This document shows, one piece after another, positions 33,713 through 40,627 of a stretch of DNA of 64,000 nt. The stretch is taken from contig CABUSH010000003.1 in the NCBI GenBank assembly GCA_902494195.1, positions 49,694 to 113,693 of the forward strand. The letters run 5' to 3'. The DNA is from an uncultured Collinsella sp. GTDB lineage: Bacteria; Actinomycetota; Coriobacteriia; Coriobacteriales; Coriobacteriaceae. The translations under genes were made by a program, and so were the position numbers. How positions within the stretch are numbered: the stretch's first letter is position 1; every line of letters starts with the position of its first letter. The notes beneath the pieces are model-generated. The model made no database searches, was not told the DNA's origin, and worked only from the letters and a program-made list of their open reading frames with translations.

Positions 33713-33750
33713 TCAACTTGAACCTTAAAGGTTCCAAAGGGTCAAGTTGA
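33713..33750. promoter_or_regulatory. imperfect palindrome upstream of the coiled-coil protein gene
   Basis: TCAACTTGAACC (33713-33724) and GGGTCAAGTTGA (33739-33750) are complementary except for one position. Related half-sites AAGTTGAACTTGAGG and GAGTTCAACTTTAAC follow within 65 bp. The cluster of half-sites 64-150 bp before the gene suggests a regulator binding region; the regulator is unknown. The rest of 33650-33883 shows no gene. Confidence 0.45.
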
Positions 33751-33883
33751 ACTTGAGGCTTTGGCTTTGACCTGCAGTTATGATGAATTGTTGAGAAACC
33801 ATAGAGTTCAACTTTAACGTTACGGGGGCCTGTTTAAGAGGGGTTTGGGGCTGTAAAAGCTATCTCAACGTGGGGTTTTACAA

Positions 33884-34516
33884 CTACAGCGTGCCCTCCT
33901 GGCGAGCCTGCTCAATCTCTTCGAGCGCCTCGGCGGGGGTGAACGAACAGGTGCCGTCGCCGAGTTTGACTACCTGGATATCGTCGCCGATATGGACCTC
34001 TCCGCCCTTTAGTACCACGCCGAAAACGCCCTCGTGGGGAAAGATGCAGTCGCCGGCTAGATAGTAGATGGCACAGCGTGTGTGGCAGACCTTGCCGATC
34101 TGACTGATTTCGACAAGCACCTCGCTGCCAAGCTTGAGCTGCGTGCCCAAGGGGAGCGAGAGCAGGTTGATGCCCCGGGTTGTGAAGTTCTCTCCAAAGT
34201 CACCCTCGTGTACGTCGAGCCCGCGTGCCTGCGCCGTCTGGATGGACTCCGCGGCTAAAAAAGAGACCTGGCGGTGCCAATGTCCGGCGTGCGCATCGGT
34301 AGCGAGGCCAAATTGCTCGATGACGGTGTCGCGTCCATCGGCGACGGGCGACTTGCGAGTGCCTTTGTGCTCCGACGTGTTGATTGAGACGATACGAGCA
34401 GGCCCGTTGTAAGCATCGTTTGCGGTGCGTAGGGGAGCTGCCGTCCGGGCACGATCCGCAAGTTCGCGCTTGGCGGCGTCAATGATGGGGTTGTTGATCG
34501 GATGAGCCTGGGGCAC
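33884..34516 (-). CDS. MOSC-domain protein
   Basis: 210 residues. The MOSC core carries IVSINTSEHKGTRKSPV, DAHAGHWHRQVSFLAAESI, GDFGENFTTRGINLLSLPLGTQLKLG and the sulfur-handling cysteines in IGKVCHTRCAIYYLAGDCIFPHEGVFG. MOSC domains carry activated sulfur or serve molybdenum-cofactor enzymes. The N-terminal ~40 residues are an extra helical part. The start is GTG 34516 with GAAAGGTG upstream. No molybdopterin gene is nearby, so its partner is unknown. Confidence 0.85.
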   Translation of the reverse strand: MPQAHPINNPIIDAAKRELADRARTAAPLRTANDAYNGPARIVSINTSEHKGTRKSPVADGRDTVIEQFGLATDAHAGHWHRQVSFLAAESIQTAQARGLDVHEGDFGENFTTRGINLLSLPLGTQLKLGSEVLVEISQIGKVCHTRCAIYYLAGDCIFPHEGVFGVVLKGGEVHIGDDIQVVKLGDGTCSFTPAEALEEIEQARQEGTL

Positions 34517-34736
34517 GGTGCACCTTTCGACGGGGCGGGCAACATGTTGAATCCTACAACAATGGTAGGTTCATTGCCCATTGTCATACAACGGTGAGCG
34601 CCGCCTTCGTGCTGGACGATTGCGTCGATTGCCATAGATACGGTGGAGCTTTGGGCGCCGGCGGCTTGGCACGCTAGAATAAATCAGTTGCGCAAAGACC
34701 GCCCGTTGTGTGGGCAGTTCATGATAGGAAGTTTCC

Positions 34737-35993
34737 ATGGCATTGCAATTTACAGAGCGCGAGTTCATTCCCGTGCTGCTCGGTGGCGACATCAACGCCT
34801 ATTCGGTGGCGCGCGCCTTCTACGAGGAGTACCAGGTCAAGAGCCTGGTCTTTGGCAAGTACCAGACGGGTCCCGCGTACCGCAGCCAGATTATCGACTA
34901 CACGCCCAACGTGGATATCGACACCATGCCCGTGATGCTCAAAACCGTCAACGGCATTGCCCAAGCGCATGCCGACAAGACGATTGTCCTTGTGGGCTGT
35001 GGCGACAACTATGTTGCCCTCGTGGCTCAGGCCAAGGATGCCCATGAGTTGGCGGATAACATCGTAGCGCCTTACGCTCCCTATAGCATGCTTGAGCAGT
35101 GCCAGAAGAAGGAGATCTTCTACGAGCTGTGCGAGAAGCATGGCGTGCCCTATCCGCATACCTTTACCTTCACCATGGCGATGCTGAACGCCCAAGGCGA
35201 GGCACCTGCCGAGGTGCTCGACCAGATCGATTTTCCTTACCCGATGATTCTGAAGCCTTCTGACGGCATCATGTGGTGGCAGCATGAGTTCGAGGGCCAG
35301 AAGAAGGCCTATGAGATTGCCGACCGCGCCGAGCTGGAACAGGTCATTCGCGATTCGTATGCCAGCGGCTACACCGACGACCTGATCTTGCAGGATCGCG
35401 TGCCCGGCAACGACGAGTACATGCGCGTGCTCACCAGCTATTCCGACCGCAACGGCAAGGTCCGCATGATGTGCCTGGGTCACGTGCTGCTCGAGGAGCA
35501 TCAGCCCCATGGCGTCGGTAATCACGCCTGCATCATCACCGAGCCCAATGACGAGCTCATGGGCGGCGTGTGCAAGTTGCTCGAGGACCTTCACTTTGTG
35601 GGCTATTCCAATTTTGACGTTAAGTATGACGAGCGCGACGGCTCGTTTAAGTTCTTCGATTTCAACACGCGTCAGGGCCGCAGCAACTACTACGTCACCA
35701 ACAGCGGCTTTAACGTTGCCAAGTATGTGGTGGACGAGTATGTGTTCAACCGCCCGTTTGAGCCGGAGTTTGTGACGGCGCAGGACGAGGCCCTGTGGAT
35801 GGTCGTTCCCATGGGTGTCGTCGACAAGTACGTCAAGGATCCCGAGCTGCGCGCTAAGGTGCATCGCCTGGACAAGGAAGGCAAGGGCGCCGACCCTTCG
35901 TTTATGAAGGGCGACTTTGTCTTTAACCGCTGGCTGCGCATGTGGCACACCAAGCTGCGCCACTTTAAGCTGTTCAAGACGTATTACAAGTAG
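34737..35993 (+). CDS. ATP-grasp carboxylate-amine ligase, D-aspartate-ligase-like
   Basis: 418 residues with an ATP-grasp fold: MILKPSDGIMWWQHEF (ATP lysine region), ILQDRVPGNDEYMRVLTSY, GHVLLEEHQPHGVGNHACIIT and the metal-binding FKFFDFNTRQGRSNYY. The N-terminal VLLGGDINAYSVARAFYEEYQVKSLVFGKY is the pre-ATP-grasp domain of the D-Asp ligase (Asl) group, which adds D-aspartate to the peptidoglycan stem in Enterococcus faecium and lactobacilli. An aspartate/glutamate racemase starts 84 bp downstream. The pairing supports D-Asp cross-bridge synthesis, but substrate is inferred. Confidence 0.8.
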   Translation: MALQFTEREFIPVLLGGDINAYSVARAFYEEYQVKSLVFGKYQTGPAYRSQIIDYTPNVDIDTMPVMLKTVNGIAQAHADKTIVLVGCGDNYVALVAQAKDAHELADNIVAPYAPYSMLEQCQKKEIFYELCEKHGVPYPHTFTFTMAMLNAQGEAPAEVLDQIDFPYPMILKPSDGIMWWQHEFEGQKKAYEIADRAELEQVIRDSYASGYTDDLILQDRVPGNDEYMRVLTSYSDRNGKVRMMCLGHVLLEEHQPHGVGNHACIITEPNDELMGGVCKLLEDLHFVGYSNFDVKYDERDGSFKFFDFNTRQGRSNYYVTNSGFNVAKYVVDEYVFNRPFEPEFVTAQDEALWMVVPMGVVDKYVKDPELRAKVHRLDKEGKGADPSFMKGDFVFNRWLRMWHTKLRHFKLFKTYYK

Positions 35994-36077
35994 ATGAGCG
36001 CGGCGCCCGTCCGGTTTGCATCGGGCGGGCGCGGGTATGATACGCGCAATTGCGCAAGCGTCACCAAGGAGGCGGCG

Positions 36078-36824
36078 ATGGAAAAGCTGGGAGTTATCGG
36101 TGGCATGGGCGCCGAGGCCACGTCGTATTACTACGACCAGGTGGTGCGTCATACGGCTGCTGCCTGCGATCAGGAACATATCGACATGGTGGTGCTCTCC
36201 AAGTCGACCATGCCCGACCGCACGTTGGCCATTAAGACCGGCGAGCATGCCAAGCTGCTGGCGACCATGAAAGAGTGTGCCCAGGCACTCGAGTCGCTGG
36301 GCTGTGCGCACATTGCCATTCCCTGCAACACGTCGCACTACTTCTACGACCAGATCCAGTCGTTTACGAAGGTGCCGATTATCCACATGCCGCGTGAGTC
36401 GGTGCGCTATGCTCTGGCCGGTGCGGTGATGGGGGAGTGCGAGTTCGATCCCAAGCTGAGTATACCGGCCGAGCCGGTGCACAAGATTGGCATTATGGGA
36501 ACCGATGGCACCGTGGGCGCGGGCGTCTACGGCCGCGAATGTAAGGCTGCGGGTGTTGAGGTTGTCTATCCCAGCGAGAAACGTCAGAACGATGTGATGT
36601 CGCTTATCTACGATGATGTGAAGGCCGGGCGTGAGCCCGATATGGATAAGTTCGACCGCGTGATGTGGGAGTTCGCCCGTAGCGGCTGCGACCGCGTCAT
36701 TCTGGCCTGCACCGAGCTCTCGGTGCTGCAAAAGTACCGAGAGATGCCCGAGATCACCCTCGACGCCATGGATGTCCTGGTGCGCGAATCCATCATCCGC
36801 AGCGGCGCCCCCTACCGCCTCTAG
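36078..36824 (+). CDS. aspartate/glutamate racemase family protein
   Basis: 248 residues, cofactor-independent racemase of the Asp/Glu family. The two catalytic cysteines are in HIAIPCNTSHYFY and ILACTELSVL, and the N-terminal IGGMGAEATSYYYDQVV and MVVLSKSTMPDRT are typical of aspartate racemases (RacX/YgeA type). Placed right after the D-Asp-ligase-like gene, it could supply D-Asp. AAGGAGG precedes ATG 36078; the ORF extension to 35994 has no site. Confidence 0.87.
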   Translation: MEKLGVIGGMGAEATSYYYDQVVRHTAAACDQEHIDMVVLSKSTMPDRTLAIKTGEHAKLLATMKECAQALESLGCAHIAIPCNTSHYFYDQIQSFTKVPIIHMPRESVRYALAGAVMGECEFDPKLSIPAEPVHKIGIMGTDGTVGAGVYGRECKAAGVEVVYPSEKRQNDVMSLIYDDVKAGREPDMDKFDRVMWEFARSGCDRVILACTELSVLQKYREMPEITLDAMDVLVRESIIRSGAPYRL

Positions 36825-36830
36825 CTTCCG

Positions 36831-36865
36831 ACCTGCCAAAAGGGAACAGGTTAATTTTGGTAGGT
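36831..36865 (+). repeat. family C palindrome, copy 3
   Basis: ACCTGCCAAAA and TTTTGGTAGGT arms (one mismatch) flank GGGAACAGGTTAA. The core resembles the copies at 21827 and 23037 read on the opposite strand. Confidence 0.6.
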
Positions 36866-36886
36866 TTTATCTGGTGACACAGTAAA

Positions 36887-36922
36887 GGCCTCGGCTCGTT
36901 TGGTGCGAGCCGAGGCCTTTTG
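36887..36922. terminator. bidirectional terminator between the racemase and ecfT genes
   Basis: AAAGGCCTCGGCTC and GAGCCGAGGCCTTTT pair around a short loop, between convergent genes. Confidence 0.85.
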
Positions 36923-36949
36923 CGTTGGGCGGTTGCTGTCGGTGGTGAA

Positions 36950-37696
36950 CTAGAACAGGAAGCCGATGGCGATGAGGGCGATGCTGACGATGAGCACGGC
37001 GATGTCCAGACCCTTGATGGGGTAGCGCTTGTACGAGCTGGCGCGCGTACGCAGATAGAAGCCGCGCTGTTCTGCCGCCAAGGCTGTGGCATCGGTCTTG
37101 CCCACGCTCGAGATGAGCAGTGGCACGCACAGTGGCAGCATGAGCTTAAGCTTCTTGATGGGGTTCTTGGTGTCGTACTCGACGCCGCGTGCGGTCTGCG
37201 CCTCCATGATGGCGTTCATCTCCTGACCAAACACCGGCACAAAGCGCAGCGCCGTGGTAAAGGTGAAGGCATAGCGATACGGCACGTGCAGCACCTCGAC
37301 GCAGGCGTTGGCAAGGTCGTTGAGCTTGGTCACCATGAGCATGAGGATGAGTGGTAACGCCACACCCAGCAGGCGCAGGCAGGCCTTCGATCCTGTGACG
37401 AGGCCCGTGTCGGTGATAAAACCCCACACCACGTTGCCATCGCGCATAAAGGCCAGCTGGAGCGCCAGCATGATAAGCGCGAGCGGAATCAGCAACTTGA
37501 GCAGCGAGAACAGACGGTCGACGACACCGGCATAGGCACCCAGAGCAAGGGTGAGTGCCAAAAAGCCCAGCAGCGCCACGTAGGTGTCAGACAAGAAGAT
37601 GCCGACGATGATGGCAGCGGCGAGGCCCAGTTTGACGACGGGGTTCAGGCGATGCAGCAGCGTATCGCCCGGCATGTAGTCGATGACGTTAACCAC
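36950..37696 (-). CDS. ecfT: ECF transporter transmembrane subunit EcfT
   Basis: 248 residues with four to six membrane helices and the EcfT coupling-helix motifs FTTALRFVPVFGQEMNAIMEAQTARGVEY (Ala-Arg-Gly) and ALAAEQRGFYLRTRA. It transmits ATP hydrolysis by EcfA to the substrate-binding S subunit. The start is GTG 37696, overlapping the ecfA stop by 8 nt, with AAGGAG 10 nt upstream; ATG 37729 lies inside ecfA and is less likely. It is the last gene of the S-A-T operon. Confidence 0.88.
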   Translation of the reverse strand: MVNVIDYMPGDTLLHRLNPVVKLGLAAAIIVGIFLSDTYVALLGFLALTLALGAYAGVVDRLFSLLKLLIPLALIMLALQLAFMRDGNVVWGFITDTGLVTGSKACLRLLGVALPLILMLMVTKLNDLANACVEVLHVPYRYAFTFTTALRFVPVFGQEMNAIMEAQTARGVEYDTKNPIKKLKLMLPLCVPLLISSVGKTDATALAAEQRGFYLRTRASSYKRYPIKGLDIAVLIVSIALIAIGFLF

Positions 37697-39440
37697 GGTG
37701 GACCATCTCCTTGGTAATTCGAACGACATCGGTGACCTCGCTCACCTGCGCAAAAGCGGGCGAGACGGAAGATGCCAGACGGCGCGAGAGTTCAATAACC
37801 TGGGGAGGCTCCACGTAGGCACGCCGCATGAGATCGATGTTCGAGAATAGCTCGTGCGTGCGGCCGCGGTCGAGGATGCGACCGTCGGCCATTACCACAA
37901 TGCGCTCGGCAAAATCCGAGACGACTTCCATATCGTGGCAGACCATGATAACGGCGCAACCGCGCTCGGCCATGGTGCGCACTGTTTCCATGACGGTCAT
38001 GCACTCGCGGTAATCAAGGCCGCTCGTGGGCTCGTCGAGCACGACGATCTTGGGCTCAACCACTACGACGGAGGCAAGCGCCACCATTTGTCGCTGGCCG
38101 CGCGAAAGCGAGAAAGGCGCCTCATCGGCAGGCAGGCCAAATCGGTCGATGACGAGCTGGGCGCGACGCAGTGCCTCGGCACGGTCGATGCCGCCAAGCT
38201 CCAGGCCAAAGGCGACCTCGTCGAGTACGGTATCCTTGCAGATCTGGCGGTCGGGGTTTTGGAAGAGGGTCGCGACCTCGCGAGCGATGCGGCTCGTGGG
38301 AACGGCTGCGGTATCCAGTCCCGTGACGCGCACGCTGCCCGAGGCGGGCTTAAGCAGGCCTGTGAGCAGTTTGGTGAGCGTGGTCTTGCCGGCGCCGTTT
38401 TGGCCGACGATGCCCACGAGCTCGCCAGGATAGAGCGTCAGGCTAAGGTCGTGTACGGCGGCTCCGCCATTGGGATAGGCAAACTCAACATGGTCGAAGG
38501 TGAGTACGGGTTCGGCGTCCTTGGCATGAGGACGCAACGACGGTGCATGCGGGGAACCGGCGGGCGCCTGGGCTTCGATAGCCGCGTGTGCGGGGTCGAC
38601 GATGCCCGAAATCAGGCGCTCGGCCTCATCGACATCCAAGCAGGGGGTGCCGCTTACCAGGCCATCGGCCTCGAGGCTATTGAAGATACGCGTGACGCGA
38701 GGGCAGTCGACGCCGATGGCACGGAGCTCGTCGGTATGCGCGAAGACCTCGTGTGGCTCGCCCTGCAGCGCGATTTCGCCATGGTTGAGCACGAGCACGC
38801 GGTTGCAGTACTCCGAGAGCAGGGCGACCTTTTGCTCAACGACGACGATGGTGATTCCAAGTGCGCGGTTTGCCTCACGCAGCGTCTCGAAGACCAACGT
38901 GGAGCTAGCGGGGTCGAGTGCCGCGGTGGGCTCGTCGAGAACCAAGACGCGCGGACGCATGGCGAGGATGGCGGCGATGGCTACCTTTTGCTTCTGTCCG
39001 CCCGAGAGGGTGGCGATCTCGCGGTCGCGCAGGTCGCTGATGCCGACGGTCTCGAGCGTTTCGCTCACGCGCCGCTCGATCTGGTCGTGGGGAACGCCAA
39101 AGTTCTCGAGGCCAAAGAGCATCTCGTCCTCGACGGCCGAGGCGACCATCTGTGTGTCGATGTCCTGCAACACGCTGCCGACGATCTGCGACACATCGGT
39201 GAGCGAGACTTCGCAGGTGTCGTGGTCGTCAACCATGACGGACCCAAAGAACGTGCCGGTGTAGTGGTGGGGCACGGCACCCGACAGACAGGCGGCAAGC
39301 GTGGACTTGCCGGCGCCCGAGGGCCCGATGATGCCGATGAAATCTCCCTTGTTCACGCTGAGCGAGATGTGGCTGAGCGCCTGCTCGGTCTGCGTGCCAT
39401 AGGAGAACGAGACATCGTCGACGTTGATGATCGTTTCCAT
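37689..39440 (-). CDS. ecfA: ECF transporter ATPase with two fused domains
   Basis: 583 residues containing two ABC domains in one chain. Domain 1 has GPSGAGKST, LSGGQKQKVAIAAILAM and VLVLDEPTAALD; domain 2 has GQNGAGKTT, LSRGQRQMVALASVVV and IVVLDEPTSGLD. The fused A1-A2 layout is common in Actinobacteria and Archaea, while Firmicutes use two genes. It is preceded by GAAAGG and overlaps ecfT. The S subunit gene is 213 bp upstream beyond two repeat elements. Confidence 0.92.
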   Translation of the reverse strand: METIINVDDVSFSYGTQTEQALSHISLSVNKGDFIGIIGPSGAGKSTLAACLSGAVPHHYTGTFFGSVMVDDHDTCEVSLTDVSQIVGSVLQDIDTQMVASAVEDEMLFGLENFGVPHDQIERRVSETLETVGISDLRDREIATLSGGQKQKVAIAAILAMRPRVLVLDEPTAALDPASSTLVFETLREANRALGITIVVVEQKVALLSEYCNRVLVLNHGEIALQGEPHEVFAHTDELRAIGVDCPRVTRIFNSLEADGLVSGTPCLDVDEAERLISGIVDPAHAAIEAQAPAGSPHAPSLRPHAKDAEPVLTFDHVEFAYPNGGAAVHDLSLTLYPGELVGIVGQNGAGKTTLTKLLTGLLKPASGSVRVTGLDTAAVPTSRIAREVATLFQNPDRQICKDTVLDEVAFGLELGGIDRAEALRRAQLVIDRFGLPADEAPFSLSRGQRQMVALASVVVVEPKIVVLDEPTSGLDYRECMTVMETVRTMAERGCAVIMVCHDMEVVSDFAERIVVMADGRILDRGRTHELFSNIDLMRRAYVEPPQVIELSRRLASSVSPAFAQVSEVTDVVRITKEMVHRG

Positions 39441-39454
39441 GGATACCTTTCATA

Positions 39455-39527
39455 GTCATTGGGGACAGTCTTAAATGACCAGTTGTTTAAGACCGTCCCA
39501 AAAAAGCTCGTTGTTTGGGACGGTCTT
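39455..39527. repeat. family C-like tandem palindromes between the S and A subunit genes
   Basis: First unit: GTCATT and AATGAC flank GGGGACAGTCTTAA (39455-39479). Second unit: AAGACCGTCCCA (39489-39500) is exactly complementary to TGGGACGGTCTT (39516-39527). The cores are variants of the GGGGACAGG element; the second hairpin could also act as a terminator inside the operon. Confidence 0.6.
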
Positions 39528-39546
39528 TGGTGGTGAAGCACGGAGA

Positions 39547-39647
39547 CGGCTTTACGAGGGGGCCCAGGTTGGCGCGAAAGAGGAGCGAAGCGTACTTGGG
39601 TACGCGAGCGACGAATGAACGCCAAGATGGGGTGGCTCGTAAAGCCG
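39547..39647 (+). repeat. family B palindromic element, copy 2, with 12-bp outer arms
   Basis: 39563-39632 aligns with the reverse complement of 10212-10280. Here it is enclosed by an exact 12-bp inverted repeat, CGGCTTTACGAG (39547-39558) and its complement at 39636-39647. TTGGCG..CGCCAA forms an inner stem. It lies between the S subunit stop and ecfA start. Confidence 0.7.
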
Positions 39648-39653
39648 AGCGGG

Positions 39654-40226
39654 TTAGTTGAGCCTAAGGGCCTTCTGGATGGGCAAGTAGAGGGCGCCGA
39701 CCAGAATGGCGTTAAAGACGGCGGTCATGGCGACGACGGGCAACATGGCGGCGGCGAGCTCGCCTACCACGCCGAGCATGGCCATCTTGATGACCATGAA
39801 GATGACGCCGGAGACAAAGGTGGTCAGGAAGGTTGCGACAATGGCGATCGCGGGCTTGACCTGACCGTTCTTGCCGGCGGCGTTGACGATGCCGGCCATG
39901 AGCATGGCGGCGATGCCCTCAGCGGCAAAATCGACGAACGGCGAAGTGGTGGTGATCTGGATTACGGCAGCCGAGATGAGGCCAATGACGAGCGCCTGGC
40001 CGATGTTGGGGCGAACGACCAGGATGGTGAGGCAGAAGGCCGAGATGATGAACTCGGGGCTGATCATGCCGCCCGAGATGCCTGAGATGGCCTTGCCGAC
40101 GGTGAAGTTGAGGATGAAGCCGGCGGCGAGCAGGATGGCGAGCAGGACGAGGGCGCGGACGTCGAGTTTGCCGCGGTCGGCGGTCTGGACGGTGCGGGGC
40201 TGGGTGGCGGTGGTGTTCTGAGACAT
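39654..40226 (-). CDS. ECF transporter substrate-binding (S) subunit, probably tryptophan-related
   Basis: 190 residues with five to six hydrophobic segments (ALVLLAILLAAGFILNFTVG, EFIISAFCLTILVV, QALVIGLISAAVIQITTTSPF, GIAAMLMAGIVNAAG, AIVATFLTTFVSGVIFMVIK, LPVVAMTAVFNAILVGALY), matching TrpP-like S subunits in length and style. Substrate identity rests mainly on the upstream leader peptide with three Trp codons and terminator, since the membrane sequence alone does not reveal the ligand. ATG 40226 has GAAAGGA upstream. Confidence 0.75.
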   Translation of the reverse strand: MSQNTTATQPRTVQTADRGKLDVRALVLLAILLAAGFILNFTVGKAISGISGGMISPEFIISAFCLTILVVRPNIGQALVIGLISAAVIQITTTSPFVDFAAEGIAAMLMAGIVNAAGKNGQVKPAIAIVATFLTTFVSGVIFMVIKMAMLGVVGELAAAMLPVVAMTAVFNAILVGALYLPIQKALRLN

Positions 40227-40272
40227 GGTGAAAATCCTTTCGGAAGGGGGGGTGCAAGAGAAAAGCGGGGGC

Positions 40273-40402
40273 GCGTGATGCGAATGCGATCGGGCTCGAG
40301 ATAGAAAAAGGCCCCCGGTCGAAACCGGAGGCCTTCCAATCACCTAGAGCGCAAAAACAGGCGTGAGGGACTCACTGTCGACCGATCGTATTCGCATCAC
40401 GC
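40273..40402 (-). repeat. 21-bp inverted repeat enclosing the attenuator terminator
   Basis: 40273-40293 is complementary to 40382-40402 at 20 of 21 positions. In the mRNA the upstream arm starts at the last base of the third Trp codon and the downstream arm lies just past the terminator, so the two could pair only in read-through transcripts. Confidence 0.6.
40305..40333 (-). terminator. attenuator terminator upstream of the ECF S-subunit gene
   Basis: On the minus strand GGCCTCCGGT pairs with ACCGGGGGCC around a TTCG loop, followed by TTTTTC. It is 39 nt downstream of the leader-peptide stop codon and 79 nt before the S gene start. Confidence 0.85.
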
Positions 40403-40440
40403 CACCACCAGTTGTTGAGAGACTTCATCGTGTTCTTCAT
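40372..40440 (-). CDS. tryptophan attenuator leader peptide (22 residues, WWW)
   Basis: ATG at 40440 behind AAAGGAG (40449-40455) opens MKNTMKSLNNWWWRDANTIG and ends RQ with TGA at 40374-40372. The three consecutive TGG codons occupy 40410-40402. This is the layout of ribosome-mediated trp attenuators: leader peptide with tandem Trp codons, stop, terminator, then the controlled gene. The peptide itself is not expected to have a cellular function. Confidence 0.85.
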   Translation of the reverse strand: MKNTMKSLNNWWWRDANTIGRQ

Positions 40441-40498
40441 GTTGGTGGCTCCTTTCGTGATACCGTGGCACGGTCGCACCTAGTTGCTGTTGCGCTGC

Positions 40499-40504
40499 AC
40501 TATA
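40499..40504 (-). promoter_or_regulatory. extended -10 promoter for the ECF operon leader
   Basis: The minus strand reads TGCTATAGT: a TATAGT -10 box with the TGn extension. Transcription would start about 50 nt before the leader-peptide start codon. No good -35 is seen, as is common with extended -10 promoters. Confidence 0.5.
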
Positions 40505-40527
40505 GCACAGCGAAGTGCGTGCGGGGA

Positions 40528-40566
40528 AATCTTTTTTGAAAAGATTTCAGGCGGGTTTCCCGCCGG
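40528..40566. other. two adjacent small hairpins between the C69 gene and the ECF leader
   Basis: AAATCTTTT/AAAAGATTT and GGCGGG/CCCGCC stand side by side upstream of the ECF promoter. They may be a terminator pair left from an earlier gene; no ORF is seen here. Confidence 0.4.
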
Positions 40567-40578
40567 TCAAAAGAGCGG

Positions 40579-40620
40579 GCTGGGCGGGCGAGGCTGCCAT
40601 TGCTGCCTTGCCCGCCCAGC
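40579..40620 (-). terminator. terminator of the C69 dipeptidase gene
   Basis: CTGGGCGGGC.AGGC pairs with GCCT.GCCCGCCCAG around a 10-nt loop, followed on the minus strand by TCTTTTG. Confidence 0.75.
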
Positions 40621-40627
40621 TAAGACG

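Noticed and set aside
34719..36839. 706-codon minus-strand ORF over the ligase and racemase genes
   Set aside because: Antisense artefact: it spans two real genes and the gap between them, has no ribosome site, and its composition is typical of a shadow frame.
37854..39455. 533-codon plus-strand ORF over ecfA
   Set aside because: Antisense to a two-domain ATPase with complete motifs on the minus strand.
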